DNA from: Sphingomonas sp.
GTDB lineage: Bacteria > Pseudomonadota > Alphaproteobacteria > Sphingomonadales > Sphingomonadaceae
Length of the DNA: 41,378 bases
Direction: 5' to 3'
NCBI RefSeq assembly: GCF_025353885.1
Contig: NZ_JANXNX010000107.1
Coordinates: 1 to 41,378, forward strand
Position numbers and translations under genes: made by a program. Below are positions 1 through 9,207 of the stretch, piece after piece (position 1 is the first letter of the stretch; each line of letters begins with the position of its first letter). The notes beneath the pieces are model-generated. The model was not told where the DNA came from. It made no database searches and was given only the letters and a program-made list of their open reading frames with translations.

Positions 1-253
1 CGCTGAAATCGAGTTCGGCAAGTGAAGTGAAGACCCTATCTCTTACCGCTTGGCTGTCGGTGGTGGCATGAAAATAGTCACCCACTGCGATGCCTTCATG
101 TATAAGCGAGTGCCGAAGATCTTGGAGGGCCATAGCAGCTGGTCGCCAATCATCCAAAACCACCGTAGCTATAATAAAGTACTTACTTATATTATTGTTG
201 CGATTGAACGTGAGGCAACCAGCCTCATCAGCATATATGAATTTCTTGGACAT
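1..253 (-). CDS. DUF3800 domain protein, N-terminal part, cut by window edge
   Basis: The frame is open from an ATG at 253-251 to the left edge (84 codons) and has no stop. The protein begins MSKKFIYADEAGCLTF, followed by a hydrophobic strand YFIIATVVL. The Y-x-DE-A/S-G start followed by a 'YF-ia-vv' strand is typical of DUF3800 proteins, which are thought to have an RNase H-like fold and are often carried on mobile or defence-related DNA. Their biochemical function is not established. The segment is visibly more AT-rich than the rest of the window, which suggests acquired DNA. The start lies only 16 nt from the divergent gene at 270. Family call is from the N-terminus only. Confidence 0.65.
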   Translation of the reverse strand, partial: MSKKFIYADEAGCLTFNRNNNISKYFIIATVVLDDWRPAAMALQDLRHSLIHEGIAVGDYFHATTDSQAVRDRVFTSLAELDFS

Positions 254-269
254 GTGTTAGCGTAGTTGC

Positions 270-416
270 ATGGCAAATTCTGAAAAACAAGAAACCCAAC
301 TCGACAAGTTCAAAGCCGCCGCGCGCGAGCATGAAACCGACGACGATCCTGCGCGCTTCAAGGAGAGGCTGGCGAATCTGGTGAAGCATAAGCCCGCGCC
401 GGAGAAGCCAGAGTGA
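270..416 (+). CDS. Small conserved hypothetical protein (48 aa)
   Basis: ATG at 270 opens a 48-codon frame ending in TGA at 414-416. The product is highly charged and probably a short helical soluble protein (TQLDKFKAAAREHETDDDP, then a Lys/Pro-rich tail). Small proteins of the form QLDKFK-AARE---DDD--RF are common in alphaproteobacteria and have no known function. No signal peptide, membrane segment or strong Shine-Dalgarno is visible. The next gene starts with a GTG at 413 that overlaps this stop by 4 nt (GTGA), so the two are probably translationally coupled. Confidence 0.6.
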   Translation: MANSEKQETQLDKFKAAAREHETDDDPARFKERLANLVKHKPAPEKPE

Positions 417-655
417 TCGTTCTTGCCTTAGCGGCAGCAGCGGCGGCGATGCCGATACCACCTTCGCACACAGCAAAAGATGCGCGCGACATTCGCGCAA
501 AGTGCCACGTCCCTCGCTCTTGGGTGAGCTTTACGGGCGGGGCGCTTCGCCTGACTCCACCTAAAGGTGCGTCAGATGATAAGATTGAATGCATCTTAGC
601 GGAGGCGACCAAAAACTTTCCAAAAGACGCTTTCATCGGCAATGAACAGCAGTAG
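413..655 (+). CDS. Small putative exported protein (80 aa)
   Basis: A GTG at 413 overlaps the stop of the preceding gene. The N-terminus (MIVLALAAAAAAMP) is an Ala-rich hydrophobic stretch like a short signal peptide. About 65 residues follow, with two cysteines (in RAKCHVP and KIECILAEA), compatible with one disulfide in the periplasm. I do not recognise a family. The overlap suggests joint translation with the 48-aa gene. Confidence 0.5.
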   Translation: MIVLALAAAAAAMPIPPSHTAKDARDIRAKCHVPRSWVSFTGGALRLTPPKGASDDKIECILAEATKNFPKDAFIGNEQQ

Positions 656-693
656 GTTTGTAAAGTACATAATCGCCAAATATTTTAACTGCC

Positions 694-769
<76 letters not shown>

Positions 770-898
770 TCACCAGGTTCGCACATCCCCTGCGAGGGGA
801 CGACCATATCGTGGCAATGGCACCGATGCAATCGTGGTCGGCAACCCAGATTGTTTCGATGGCGACCAACGGTTTGCCGAATGCTTGGTCCGAGAGCG

Positions 899-923
899 GG
901 AACAGCGTGGCGCTCCCGAAGTT
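899..923 (+). promoter_or_regulatory. Possible EcfG-type stress promoter upstream of the SWFGD gene
   Basis: GGAAC at 899-903, a 16-nt spacer, then AGTT at 920-923. The general-stress sigma factor EcfG of alphaproteobacteria uses GGAAC-N16/17-CGTT; the -10 here differs at one base. It lies about 54 nt before the ATG at 977. The target type (hydrophilic DUF2171 protein) fits a stress regulon, but this is inference. Confidence 0.35.
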
Positions 924-976
924 TCTACTGGCGTGGATGGGAGCCAACGAGCGCCGCCCGGCAAGAGGAGATAACA

Positions 977-1768
977 ATGGCCTATCAGGATGATGACTAT
1001 CAAAATCGTGGTCGCAGCGACGGACGCGGCCCCGATCAGGCGCGGGGCAGCTATGGCGCAAACCGTGGCGACCGAGGTCGTCAGGTAAGTGGCGACCGTG
1101 ATCAGCATCACGGCTCCAGCGACAGTGAACGTGGTTTCCTCGACCGCGCCGGTGACGAGGTAAGGTCCTGGTTCGGAGACGAGGACGCGGAACGCCGTCG
1201 TGACCATGACGGTCGCGACGGTGGCACTTCGGATTACAACAATGAAAATTACGGTAGGGGCGCCCGTCCCGGCGGGGCGATCGGCAGTGGCACCGCGCGC
1301 AACGACCATGATCCCCATTACCGCGCTTGGCGTCAGCAGCAGATCGATGCACTGGACCGCGATTATCATGAATACCGCCAGCACAGTCAGTCGAAGTTCG
1401 AGAATGATTTCGGCAGCTGGCGCAACGAACGGCAGGGCCAGCGCTCACTGCTGAACCAGGTTGAAAAGCATCATGAAGTTGTGGGTTCCGATGGCGAGCA
1501 CGTCGGAACAGTCGACAAGGTCACGGGCGATCGCATTGTCCTCACCAAAAACGACCCCGATGCCGGTGGCCATCACCATTCGATTCCGTCGATCTGGCTG
1601 AGATCGGCAGATGGTGAACGTATCACGATCTCGAAGACTGCGGCTGAAGCGAAGCAGGCGTGGCGCGACGAAGATCGCAATACAATGTATAACGGTACTC
1701 GGAACAATCCCAGTCACCAGTCCGATGGCCCACACGTCCTGAACAAGAGTTTCTCGGGCACTTATTGA
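977..1768 (+). CDS. SWFGD / DUF2171 domain protein
   Basis: 263 aa. ATG 977 is chosen because AGAGGAG ends 6 nt upstream and the upstream extension has no family-like sequence. Residues 1-110 are low-complexity and rich in Gly, Asp, Arg and Gln, and include the SWFGDEDAERRR motif that names the SWFGD family (about residues 64-75). Residues about 155-235 form the DUF2171 part, a PRC-barrel-like beta domain (VEKHHEVVGSDGEHVGTVD, then DRIVLTKNDP). There is no signal peptide or membrane segment. The hydrophilic composition suggests a soluble stress-related protein. Function is not known. A possible EcfG promoter lies at 899-923. Confidence 0.85.
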   Translation: MAYQDDDYQNRGRSDGRGPDQARGSYGANRGDRGRQVSGDRDQHHGSSDSERGFLDRAGDEVRSWFGDEDAERRRDHDGRDGGTSDYNNENYGRGARPGGAIGSGTARNDHDPHYRAWRQQQIDALDRDYHEYRQHSQSKFENDFGSWRNERQGQRSLLNQVEKHHEVVGSDGEHVGTVDKVTGDRIVLTKNDPDAGGHHHSIPSIWLRSADGERITISKTAAEAKQAWRDEDRNTMYNGTRNNPSHQSDGPHVLNKSFSGTY

Positions 1769-1878
1769 ATCGAATGCGCGAACGTCAGGGACGAGCTGTG
1801 CTTCCGCGCGGCCCGTCTTTGCAAGTTCAGCAGGGTCGCTTTATTGCGGTCGGATAATAACCTTTGGAGGATGACGAG

Positions 1879-2865
1879 ATGGCGAAGGCATGGAGCTTGA
1901 GATCGCGTCCGTCGGGTATGCCGACTGCCGATAACTTTGATCTGCTCGATCGCCCCTCTCTTCCGCTTGGCGAGGGCGAAATTCGCGTCGCCAATTCCTG
2001 GCTGTCGGTTGATCCCTATATGCGCGGACGTATGAATGATGTGAAAAGCTATGCTGAACCATTCCAGATCGGCGAGCCGATGCAAGGCGGAGCGGTCGGC
2101 ACGGTTGTTGAAAGCCGTACCGCCGACTTTGGAGTTGGTGACCAGGTCCTGCACATGCTGGGATGGCGTGATGAAGCCGTCATGGCCGCCGCCGCTGCCC
2201 AGAAACTTCCGAAAATTGGCGTGCCGATCCAGACCTTCCTCCACAATCTTGGGCTTACGGGCGGGACGGCCTATTTCGGCCTGCTGCATTCAGCATCGGC
2301 AAAGGCGGGCGATATTGTGTTCGTATCGGCTGCGGCAGGAGCAGTGGGTTCGGCGGTTGTCCAGATTGCCAAGGCAAAGGGGATGACCGTCATCGGTTCG
2401 GCAGGTGGTACCGACAAATGTGCCTGGGTTCGCGAACTGGGCGCAGATGCCTGTATCGACTACAAGGCAGGGCCGGTGCTGCCGCAACTGCGGGATGCCG
2501 CGCCAAAAGGTATCGACGTTTACTTCGACAACGTCGGCGGCGAGCATCTCGACGCCGCCTATGCCACTGCCCGACTCCATGCGCGATTTGCGATTTGCGG
2601 GATGATCGACGTTTATAATCACGGCGAGCCGATGATCTTCAAGCATTTCGTCCGCACGATCCCCGCGCGCATTCGCTCGACCGGCTTTCTTTTTACCGAC
2701 TTCCTTCCCCAGATGGGTAAATTTACGGCCGAGGCGGGAGCGCTGATCGCAGCGGGGAAGCTGAAGGCGCGCGAGACGATATTCGATGGCGTGGAAAGCG
2801 CCCCCGAAGCATTCCTTGGGCTGTTTTCCGGGGCCAATACGGGAAAGATGCTGGTCAGGCTGTAA
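1879..2865 (+). CDS. NADP-dependent oxidoreductase, MDR superfamily, CurA-like
   Basis: 328 aa, zinc-independent medium-chain reductase of the leukotriene B4 12-hydroxydehydrogenase/CurA type, which reduces alkenal/enone double bonds with NADPH. Visible marks are SVDPYMRGRM (residues 43-52), typical of the N-terminal catalytic domain, and the Rossmann loop AAAGAVGS (151-158). YFDNVGG follows later, as in this family. Zinc-ligand cysteines of alcohol dehydrogenases are absent. ATG 1879 has GGAGG 8 nt upstream; an in-frame TTG at 1864 lies before this ribosome site and was not used. Physiological substrate is unknown. Confidence 0.92.
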   Translation: MAKAWSLRSRPSGMPTADNFDLLDRPSLPLGEGEIRVANSWLSVDPYMRGRMNDVKSYAEPFQIGEPMQGGAVGTVVESRTADFGVGDQVLHMLGWRDEAVMAAAAAQKLPKIGVPIQTFLHNLGLTGGTAYFGLLHSASAKAGDIVFVSAAAGAVGSAVVQIAKAKGMTVIGSAGGTDKCAWVRELGADACIDYKAGPVLPQLRDAAPKGIDVYFDNVGGEHLDAAYATARLHARFAICGMIDVYNHGEPMIFKHFVRTIPARIRSTGFLFTDFLPQMGKFTAEAGALIAAGKLKARETIFDGVESAPEAFLGLFSGANTGKMLVRL

Positions 2866-2870
2866 CCGGC

Positions 2871-3761
2871 CTAGCTATTAAAGGTGTTGCATTGTGCGGG
2901 GTCGCCAGTTTCTAGCCCGCGTTTGAGCCATTGCTGGCGCTGGGCCGCTGATCCGTGGGTAAAACTTTCGGGAACCACCACGCCCTGTGAGGCCCGCTGG
3001 AGCGTATCGTCGCCGATCGCCTGTGCGGCCCCCATGCCCTCCTCGACATCGCCAGCTTCGATCAAATTCTTGTCGTTGGCGGCCCATACGCCGGCATAGC
3101 AATCGGCCTGTAACTCCATGGCGACCTGCAGGGCATTGCCCTCTGCCTTGCTTGCACGCGACTGTTGACCGCGCACTTTTTGTTCGATGCCGTTCAGATC
3201 CTGAATGTGATGGCCAACTTCATGCGCAATAACGTAACCGATCGGGAAGTCACCCGTCGCGTTGAAGCGAGTCTTCAACTCCTCGAAGAATTCCGTATCG
3301 AGGTAAATCTTTTGATCGCTTGGGCAATAAAAGGGTCCCATCGCAGACTGAGCAGCGCCGCATCCCGAAACCCCGTTGCGCGTGTAGAATACCAGCTTTG
3401 TAGGCACATACGTCTCACCAGACCGCGCAAAGATGTCGGTCCAGCGGCGCTCGGTCGATCCCAGAACCTTCAGTGAAGTTCGCTGGATGTCGGTTAGCTG
3501 ACCGGGGCTGGCGGTTTGCTGCGGCGAGGTCTGGCTGACGGGTGCGAGCAGTGATCCCCCGCCGCCGATGCCAGGTACCATACCGAACACCAGTGCGACG
3601 ATGCCAAGCACCACAATCCCGCCTATCCCGAAGCGGCTGAAAACAAAGGGGATAATCATGCCCAAGATGCCGAGCCCGCCACCACCGCCGAATCCAGCGC
3701 GGTTTTGCCCGGCGCCTTGCACTTCGAAATTGCTGCTTTCGGACTCGTCGTCGAGGCGCAT
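2871..3761 (-). CDS. YpfJ-type neutral zinc metallopeptidase
   Basis: 296 aa. A short hydrophilic N-terminus and Gly-rich stretch lead into one membrane segment (about residues 30-62), and the rest is probably periplasmic. The zinc site HEVGHH is at residues 180-185, and a further acidic ligand is likely in the later MELQADCYAGVWA segment, as in the YpfJ/zinc_peptidase family. Cysteines at about 134 and 146 could form a disulfide. The ATG at 3761 (MRLDDESES) matches the usual family start; the frame continues about 135 codons upstream into the divergent patatin gene, which is a shadow. The stop is 5 nt from the convergent oxidoreductase. Substrates are not known. Confidence 0.92.
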   Translation of the reverse strand: MRLDDESESSNFEVQGAGQNRAGFGGGGGLGILGMIIPFVFSRFGIGGIVVLGIVALVFGMVPGIGGGGSLLAPVSQTSPQQTASPGQLTDIQRTSLKVLGSTERRWTDIFARSGETYVPTKLVFYTRNGVSGCGAAQSAMGPFYCPSDQKIYLDTEFFEELKTRFNATGDFPIGYVIAHEVGHHIQDLNGIEQKVRGQQSRASKAEGNALQVAMELQADCYAGVWAANDKNLIEAGDVEEGMGAAQAIGDDTLQRASQGVVVPESFTHGSAAQRQQWLKRGLETGDPAQCNTFNS

Positions 3762-3845
3762 TGAAATCTCCCAAACTCTGCAGCGGTCAATGCACTGGCG
3801 GAACATTCGTTGCAATGCGCCGACACTGGTCCCAGATAGGATGTA

Positions 3846-4994
3846 ATGGCCGACATCGACAATTTCCCGATCCGTCGCACGCGCAAGGCGTCGCGGCTTC
3901 CTCTCCCCGACAAGGTTGCCCTGGTGTTGCAGGGCGGCGGGGCGTTGGGGTCGTTTCAAGCAGGCGTGTATGAGGCGCTCGAAGGCGCCGGGATCGAGGT
4001 TGACGAGGTCGCCGGAATATCGATCGGCGCTGTCAACGCTGCATTGATTGCTGGCAATCGACCCGAAAACCGAGTGGCTGCGCTGCGTAAATTCTGGGAC
4101 CGGGCGACCGCGGCGCTGCCGAGCTTTCCGATCTGGCACAATGATTCCACCCGCGAGCTGCTTCATGAGATGTCAGCTGGTTTCGTGGCGATGTTTGGCG
4201 TGCCGGGATTTTTTTCGCCCCGGATGATGCCGGTGTTTGCCGCCATGCCCGGGACCGCCGAGGCACTGAGCTTTTACGACTCGTCCAAGCTGGCCGCGAC
4301 GCTGGATGAGCTTGTCGACTGGGACTTGCTCAATTCGGGGCCGGTCAGGATCGCCGTCGGCGCGGTTGAGATCGAAAGCGGCAACTTCAATTATTTCGAC
4401 AGCGCCAAAGAGCGGCTCGATGCGCGTCACATCATGGCTTCGGGCGCCCTGCCTCCCGGCCTGCCGCCGGTCGAGATCGATGGCAAACTCTGGTGGGATG
4501 GCGGCCTGGTTTCCAACACGCCGTTGCAGCATGTTCTCGACACGCAGGATACCGAGATGCTGGTGTTCCAGGTCGATTTGTTTCCAGCGGCGGCCAATCG
4601 TCCGAAGACGATCATGGACGTCATGGCGCGTGAAAAGGAAATTCGCTTTTCCAGCCGAACTCGCCAGGTCAGCGACCAGATGCTGAAGTTGAGACGCGAA
4701 CGTGAGGCGATCCGCAAGGTTTTGAAGAAACTGCCCGCCGAATTGCAGGACGATGCCGATGTCCGGCGACTGGCCGCGATGGCAAAGGAATTTCCGGTCA
4801 GCGTCGTTCAGCTGATCTATCGGGCCAATGCCTGGGAGGGGGGATCGCGAGACTATGAATTCTCCGCCCGGACAATGAACGAACATTGGCAGGCGGGGCG
4901 TGATGCGGTGAGTGCAACGGTCGAGAACTCGGCGCTGATTGCCCAGAATATCGGCACCGGGCACACGGCGGTTTTCGATTTAATTCCGCGCTAG
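3846..4994 (+). CDS. Patatin-like phospholipase with DUF3734-type C-terminus
   Basis: 382 aa, a serine lipid acyl hydrolase with a Ser-Asp dyad. The oxyanion loop GGGALG is at residues 30-35, the nucleophile elbow GISIG at 57-61 (Ser59) and the WWDGG motif carries the catalytic Asp218. After the patatin domain the C-terminal ~120 residues (EKEIRFSSRTRQVSDQM and following) fit the DUF3734 extension. No signal peptide is seen, so it is likely cytoplasmic or membrane-associated. ATG 3846 follows a weak GATAGG site. Divergent from the ypfJ-like gene with about 84 nt between. Confidence 0.92.
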   Translation: MADIDNFPIRRTRKASRLPLPDKVALVLQGGGALGSFQAGVYEALEGAGIEVDEVAGISIGAVNAALIAGNRPENRVAALRKFWDRATAALPSFPIWHNDSTRELLHEMSAGFVAMFGVPGFFSPRMMPVFAAMPGTAEALSFYDSSKLAATLDELVDWDLLNSGPVRIAVGAVEIESGNFNYFDSAKERLDARHIMASGALPPGLPPVEIDGKLWWDGGLVSNTPLQHVLDTQDTEMLVFQVDLFPAAANRPKTIMDVMAREKEIRFSSRTRQVSDQMLKLRREREAIRKVLKKLPAELQDDADVRRLAAMAKEFPVSVVQLIYRANAWEGGSRDYEFSARTMNEHWQAGRDAVSATVENSALIAQNIGTGHTAVFDLIPR

Positions 4995-5046
4995 ATTATT
5001 ACAGAAACGCGCAATAAACATGCTCCTGATTTTTGGAGTATCGTAA

Positions 5047-7650
5047 ATGTCGCGTCCTGTCTTTGCCACGCTGTCGGTCGCCGTTTCCTTATTGGCCTCC
5101 ACGGCGTTGGCCGCACCGGGGCGCCTGCCCGGCGGCGTTACGCCATTAGCCTATGATATAATTGTCGAACCCGATGCGGCGAAGCTGACCTTCACCGGCA
5201 GCGAGACCATCACGATCCTGGTCGACAAGCCAACGCGGTCGATCACGCTGAATTCGGCCGACATCGTGATTGCCAGCGTCAAACTGGATGGGTCGATTCC
5301 TGCCACCATCGCCATGGACGAGGCGGGGCAGCGTGCGACATTTACGTTTCCTGCGGCCCTGAAAGCAGGACAGCATCGGCTGGCGATCACCTATTCCGGG
5401 ATCATCCACACTTCGGCGACGGGCCTTTTCGCGATCGACTATGATGGTGAAAGGGGCGCAAAGGAACGCCTGCTGGTCACCCAGTTCGAGGCACCGGATG
5501 CGCGGCGGTTCGCTCCCATGTGGGATGAGCCCGGTTTCAAAACGCCCTTCACGCTGAGCGCCGTTGCCCCCACCGGACAGACTGCATTTTCCAACATGCC
5601 GGTGACCGGAAAGTCGGTGCAGGCGCAAGGCAAGACGCTGTGGCGTTTCGCCCCCACCCCAAAGATGTCGAGTTACCTCCTGTTCCTGGGCATCGGTAAC
5701 GTCGATCGCAAGACCGTGATGGAAGGCAATGTCGAGATCGGCGTGATCACGCGCAAGGGTGTTGTTGACCAGGGCGATTACGCCCTTGCCAGCGCCCGCA
5801 AGGTTCTCGCGGCATATAACGATTATTTTGGCACGCCCTATCCCTTGCCGAAAATGGACATGATCGCGGGACCGGGATCATCGCAGTTTTTCGGTGCAAT
5901 GGAGAATTGGGGTGCAATTTTCTACTTCGAGCGTATCTTGCTGATCGATCCGAAATTGCAGACCGAGAACCAAAAGCAGGACATTTTCAACGTCGTCGCA
6001 CACGAGATGGCCCACCAGTGGTTCGGTGATCTTGTCACCATGAACTGGTGGGACGACCTTTGGCTCAACGAAGGCTTTGCCTCGTGGATGGCGTCCAAGG
6101 TTTCGGGCGACCTGAATCCGAGCTGGGGTGCGACGACGCAGACCCTGGCGTTCGATCGCCAGTCGGCGATTACCCGCGACGCCCGGCTGACGACCCATCC
6201 AATTATCCAGCACGTCGAGACGGTCGATGAAATCTCAACCGCGTTCGACGATATCACTTATCGCAAGGGTGAGGCGGTCATCCGCATGCTCGAAGGTGCC
6301 GTCGGACCGGACGTTTTTCGCCAGGGCGTTCGCAGCTACATGGCGAAGTATAAATATGGGAACACCGTAACGGACCAGTTGTGGACCGAGATTGCTGCCG
6401 CATCGGGCAAGCCGGTGGCGGCGATGATGCACAGCTATACCTTGCAAGGCGGCGTTCCGCTGATCCGCGTTGGAACTCCAGTCTGTAAAGACGGCATGAC
6501 AACATTGCCGCTTTCGCAGGACCGATTCGGGCTGGATGCTGCCTCCAGGGTCAAGAGCAAGTGGATCGTCCCGGTGCGGGTCGGCTCGGCAACCGGCGCG
6601 GCAAGTGCGCTGGTATCGGTTTCAGGGTCTGTCCCTGTCCCCGTAAGCGTTCCGACCTGCGGCCTGACGATCGCGAACAAGGGGCAGAGCGCATATTTTC
6701 GAACGCTCTATACGCCCGCGCATCAGGAGGCCCTGCGCGCAGGCTTCTCAACCTTGTCGGTCGACGATCAGATCGGTTTTGCCGCCGATACCCTGGCGCT
6801 CGCCAACGGCAGCTATCAGCCGATCGATCGATACCTGGCGCTTGTCGATGGGATTTCGCCCGATGCCAGTCCAATCTTGTGGTCGATGATTGCCGGGCAA
6901 CTTGGCTCGATCGATCGCGTGTTGACCGATGCGCCCGAGCAATCGGCATTCCGCTCTCGTGCCACCACCCTGCTCCGCCCGGTTTTTGCGCGATTGGGCT
7001 GGGTAGCCAAAGCGAATGAGGCTCCAGCTGATGCGCAACTACGTGAGCATTTGATCCCGTTATTGGGCAGCTTCGGCGATCGCGCCGTCGTTGCGGAAGC
7101 GGTGCGCTATGCCGCGATGAGTTTCAGCAACCCGGCAGCGGTGTCGGGCGCAATACGGCAGCCTGCACAACGCGTTTATGCGGACACTGCCGACGCTGCA
7201 CGGTGGGACGACCTGCACGCCAAGGCAAAGGCAGAATCGAGTCCGGTCGCCAAGCTCATGCAATATAGCAACCTTGGCACCGCGCAGGATATTGCCCTCG
7301 CCCAAAAGGCCTTGGACCTTGTCCTCACCGACGAAGTTCCCGTCCCGATGCGTGGAAACATCGTGCAGGCGGTCGCGGGCGAACATCCGGCGCTGGCGTT
7401 CGACTGGGCGGTTGCCCATGCGGCGCAGGTCAACGCTTTCCTGGAAACGAGCACGCGGTCGGCATTCATAGTCGGACTGGCAGCGGGATCGGGTGACCCG
7501 GCAGTGGGAAAGCGGGTGGCGTCCTATGCCGCAACCTTGCCTGCAGCATCGCGCAAGCCCGCAGAGCAGACGATCTCGGCGATCAGCTATCGTGCCGGGT
7601 TGAGGTCTTCACAAGCCGCCGCACTCGGCAAATGGGCCATGCGCAAATAG
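5047..7650 (+). CDS. M1 family aminopeptidase, exported
   Basis: 867 aa. A signal peptide (residues 1-23, ending STALAAP) targets it to the periplasm or outside. The M1 signature is complete: GAMENWG near 283 binds the free N-terminus, HEMAHQW (zinc ligands His319, His323; general base Glu320), NEGFASW (third ligand Glu342) and TYRKG with the transition-state Tyr405. The C-terminal half is the helical ERAP1-like domain. The enzyme removes N-terminal residues from peptides, probably for nutrient use. Length is normal for the family. It is a single gene with about 50 nt of AT-rich leader. Confidence 0.95.
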   Translation: MSRPVFATLSVAVSLLASTALAAPGRLPGGVTPLAYDIIVEPDAAKLTFTGSETITILVDKPTRSITLNSADIVIASVKLDGSIPATIAMDEAGQRATFTFPAALKAGQHRLAITYSGIIHTSATGLFAIDYDGERGAKERLLVTQFEAPDARRFAPMWDEPGFKTPFTLSAVAPTGQTAFSNMPVTGKSVQAQGKTLWRFAPTPKMSSYLLFLGIGNVDRKTVMEGNVEIGVITRKGVVDQGDYALASARKVLAAYNDYFGTPYPLPKMDMIAGPGSSQFFGAMENWGAIFYFERILLIDPKLQTENQKQDIFNVVAHEMAHQWFGDLVTMNWWDDLWLNEGFASWMASKVSGDLNPSWGATTQTLAFDRQSAITRDARLTTHPIIQHVETVDEISTAFDDITYRKGEAVIRMLEGAVGPDVFRQGVRSYMAKYKYGNTVTDQLWTEIAAASGKPVAAMMHSYTLQGGVPLIRVGTPVCKDGMTTLPLSQDRFGLDAASRVKSKWIVPVRVGSATGAASALVSVSGSVPVPVSVPTCGLTIANKGQSAYFRTLYTPAHQEALRAGFSTLSVDDQIGFAADTLALANGSYQPIDRYLALVDGISPDASPILWSMIAGQLGSIDRVLTDAPEQSAFRSRATTLLRPVFARLGWVAKANEAPADAQLREHLIPLLGSFGDRAVVAEAVRYAAMSFSNPAAVSGAIRQPAQRVYADTADAARWDDLHAKAKAESSPVAKLMQYSNLGTAQDIALAQKALDLVLTDEVPVPMRGNIVQAVAGEHPALAFDWAVAHAAQVNAFLETSTRSAFIVGLAAGSGDPAVGKRVASYAATLPAASRKPAEQTISAISYRAGLRSSQAAALGKWAMRK

Positions 7651-7723
7651 TCACGCGAGACACACGGTGATTCACGCGTTTGGGCAAACCTGCTAAGGGC
7701 GCGTGAGTTTCCAGGAGAATCAT

Positions 7724-8509
7724 ATGTTCCTCGCAGGCAAGACCGCACTCGTCACCGGGTCCACCTCGGGGATCGGCCTCGCCTACGCAAAGGCGCTTGC
7801 TGCCGAGGGTGCCAACGTCGTCATCAACGGGTTCGGTGACCGGAGCGCAATCGAAGCCGAGCGGCTGGGACTGGAAAAACTGTCCGGAGGCAAGGTGCTT
7901 TACAGCGATGCCGATCTGACGAAGGTCGATGCGATCGAAGCCATGATGAAACAGGCAGCCTATACCTTCGGTGGCGTCGACATATTGATCAATAATGCCG
8001 GGATGCAGCACGTCAGCCCCGTCGAGACTTTCCCAATCGACAAATGGGATTTGATCATCGCGCTGAACCTGACGGCCGCATTCCACACCGTTCGCCTTGC
8101 GGTCCCCTTCATGAAGTCGCGAAAATGGGGGCGGATCATTGCCACAGCGTCGGCCCATTCGCTCGTCGCATCGCCTTTCAAATCGGCTTATGTCACGGCC
8201 AAGCACGGCCTTGCCGGTTTTCACAAAACTGTCGCGCTCGAACTCGCGACGTCCGGGATAACTGCGAACTGCATCTCGCCCGGCTATGTGTGGACGCCGC
8301 TTGTCGAGGGGCAGATTCCCGACACGATGAAAGCGCGGGACATGACCCGCGACCAGGTCATCAACGATGTCCTGCTGGCCGGACAGCCTACCAAGCAATT
8401 TGTCACCCCCGAGCAAGTGGCGGCGATAGCGTTGAATTTGTGCCGCGATGATGCCGCCCAGATAACGGGGTCGAATATTTCGATCGATGGCGGCTGGACG
8501 GCGGGTTGA
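7724..8509 (+). CDS. bdhA: 3-hydroxybutyrate dehydrogenase
   Basis: 261 aa short-chain dehydrogenase that interconverts D-3-hydroxybutyrate and acetoacetate with NAD+. TGSTSGIG (residues 11-18) is the cofactor loop, NNAG follows at mid-domain, and Tyr156/Lys160 (YVTAK) are catalytic. QHVSPVETFP and SAHSLVASPFKSAY are the segments that separate BDH from generic SDRs. ATG 7724 with AGGAG upstream is preferred to an in-frame GTG at 7703. It would feed monomers from polyhydroxybutyrate, whose depolymerase is at 22860, into central metabolism. Confidence 0.92.
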   Translation: MFLAGKTALVTGSTSGIGLAYAKALAAEGANVVINGFGDRSAIEAERLGLEKLSGGKVLYSDADLTKVDAIEAMMKQAAYTFGGVDILINNAGMQHVSPVETFPIDKWDLIIALNLTAAFHTVRLAVPFMKSRKWGRIIATASAHSLVASPFKSAYVTAKHGLAGFHKTVALELATSGITANCISPGYVWTPLVEGQIPDTMKARDMTRDQVINDVLLAGQPTKQFVTPEQVAAIALNLCRDDAAQITGSNISIDGGWTAG

Positions 8510-8583
8510 TCGCGAACGCGTAGATGGTTCCTTTTAGCCAGCGAAGCGTTAGTGTTGAGGAAAGCCAACAAGGGATCGCATAA

Positions 8584-9207
8584 ATGAAGCTTTCGGGCGT
8601 ACTCGCTGCGACCTTGCTGCTCGCCGGGTGCGGCGGTCGTGATATTAAAAGCGCATCGTCATCGCCCACTGCCGCCGATTGGAAGCGGGTCGTTACGCCC
8701 GAAGACATGGACCGCCTGCGAAATTGGCGGGTCGCGTTTGTCAAAGCACTGGACGAGGCAAAAGCCAGCGGATCGAGCGCAAAGATCGCGCGCGAGGGTG
8801 ATTTGCTTGTGCCCGATGCCGGGATGCAAGACGTGGCGCTTGTCAGTGGGCGCTACCACTGTCGGGTCATCAAGCTTGGATCGACGCAATCGGGGGTTGC
8901 GGCCTTCACGCCCTATCCGGCATTCGACTGTCTGGTGAATGACGAAGGCGAAGTCGCAAGTTTTGCAAAAATCGGCGGATCACAGCGGCCTGTCGGTCTG
9001 ATCTTCGACGATGGCGGCTTTCGAAAGATTTTCCTGGGCACGATGATGTTCGGTGATGAAACCCGCCCGCTGGAATATGGGCGCGATGCCGCGCGCGACA
9101 TGGCGGGAGCGTTTCAGCGGATCGGTGAGAAACGCTGGCGACTGATATTGCCTTATCCCCGGTTTGAATCGGTCATGGACGTTGTCGAGCTCGTGCCCGC
9201 GACCTGA
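8584..9207 (+). CDS. DUF4893 lipoprotein
   Basis: 207 aa. The N-terminus MKLSGVLAATLLLAGC ends in a lipobox (LLAGC), so the mature protein should be lipid-anchored at Cys16. The remainder matches DUF4893 in style: TAADWKRVVTPEDMDRL, a central RYHCRVIKLG segment, YPAFDCLV, and a C-terminal RWRLILPYPRFES. Cysteines in the centre may pair. The function of this sphingomonad-enriched family is unknown. Its 3' end overlaps the convergent response-regulator gene by 55 nt. Confidence 0.88.
   Translation: MKLSGVLAATLLLAGCGGRDIKSASSSPTAADWKRVVTPEDMDRLRNWRVAFVKALDEAKASGSSAKIAREGDLLVPDAGMQDVALVSGRYHCRVIKLGSTQSGVAAFTPYPAFDCLVNDEGEVASFAKIGGSQRPVGLIFDDGGFRKIFLGTMMFGDETRPLEYGRDAARDMAGAFQRIGEKRWRLILPYPRFESVMDVVELVPAT

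Noticed and set aside
3762-4166. N-terminal extension of the YpfJ-like protease
   Set aside because: Antisense to the patatin gene; the ATG at 3761 matches the family start.
8962-8969. Second TTTGCAAA
   Set aside because: Lies inside the DUF4893 coding sequence, far from any start, so probably chance.
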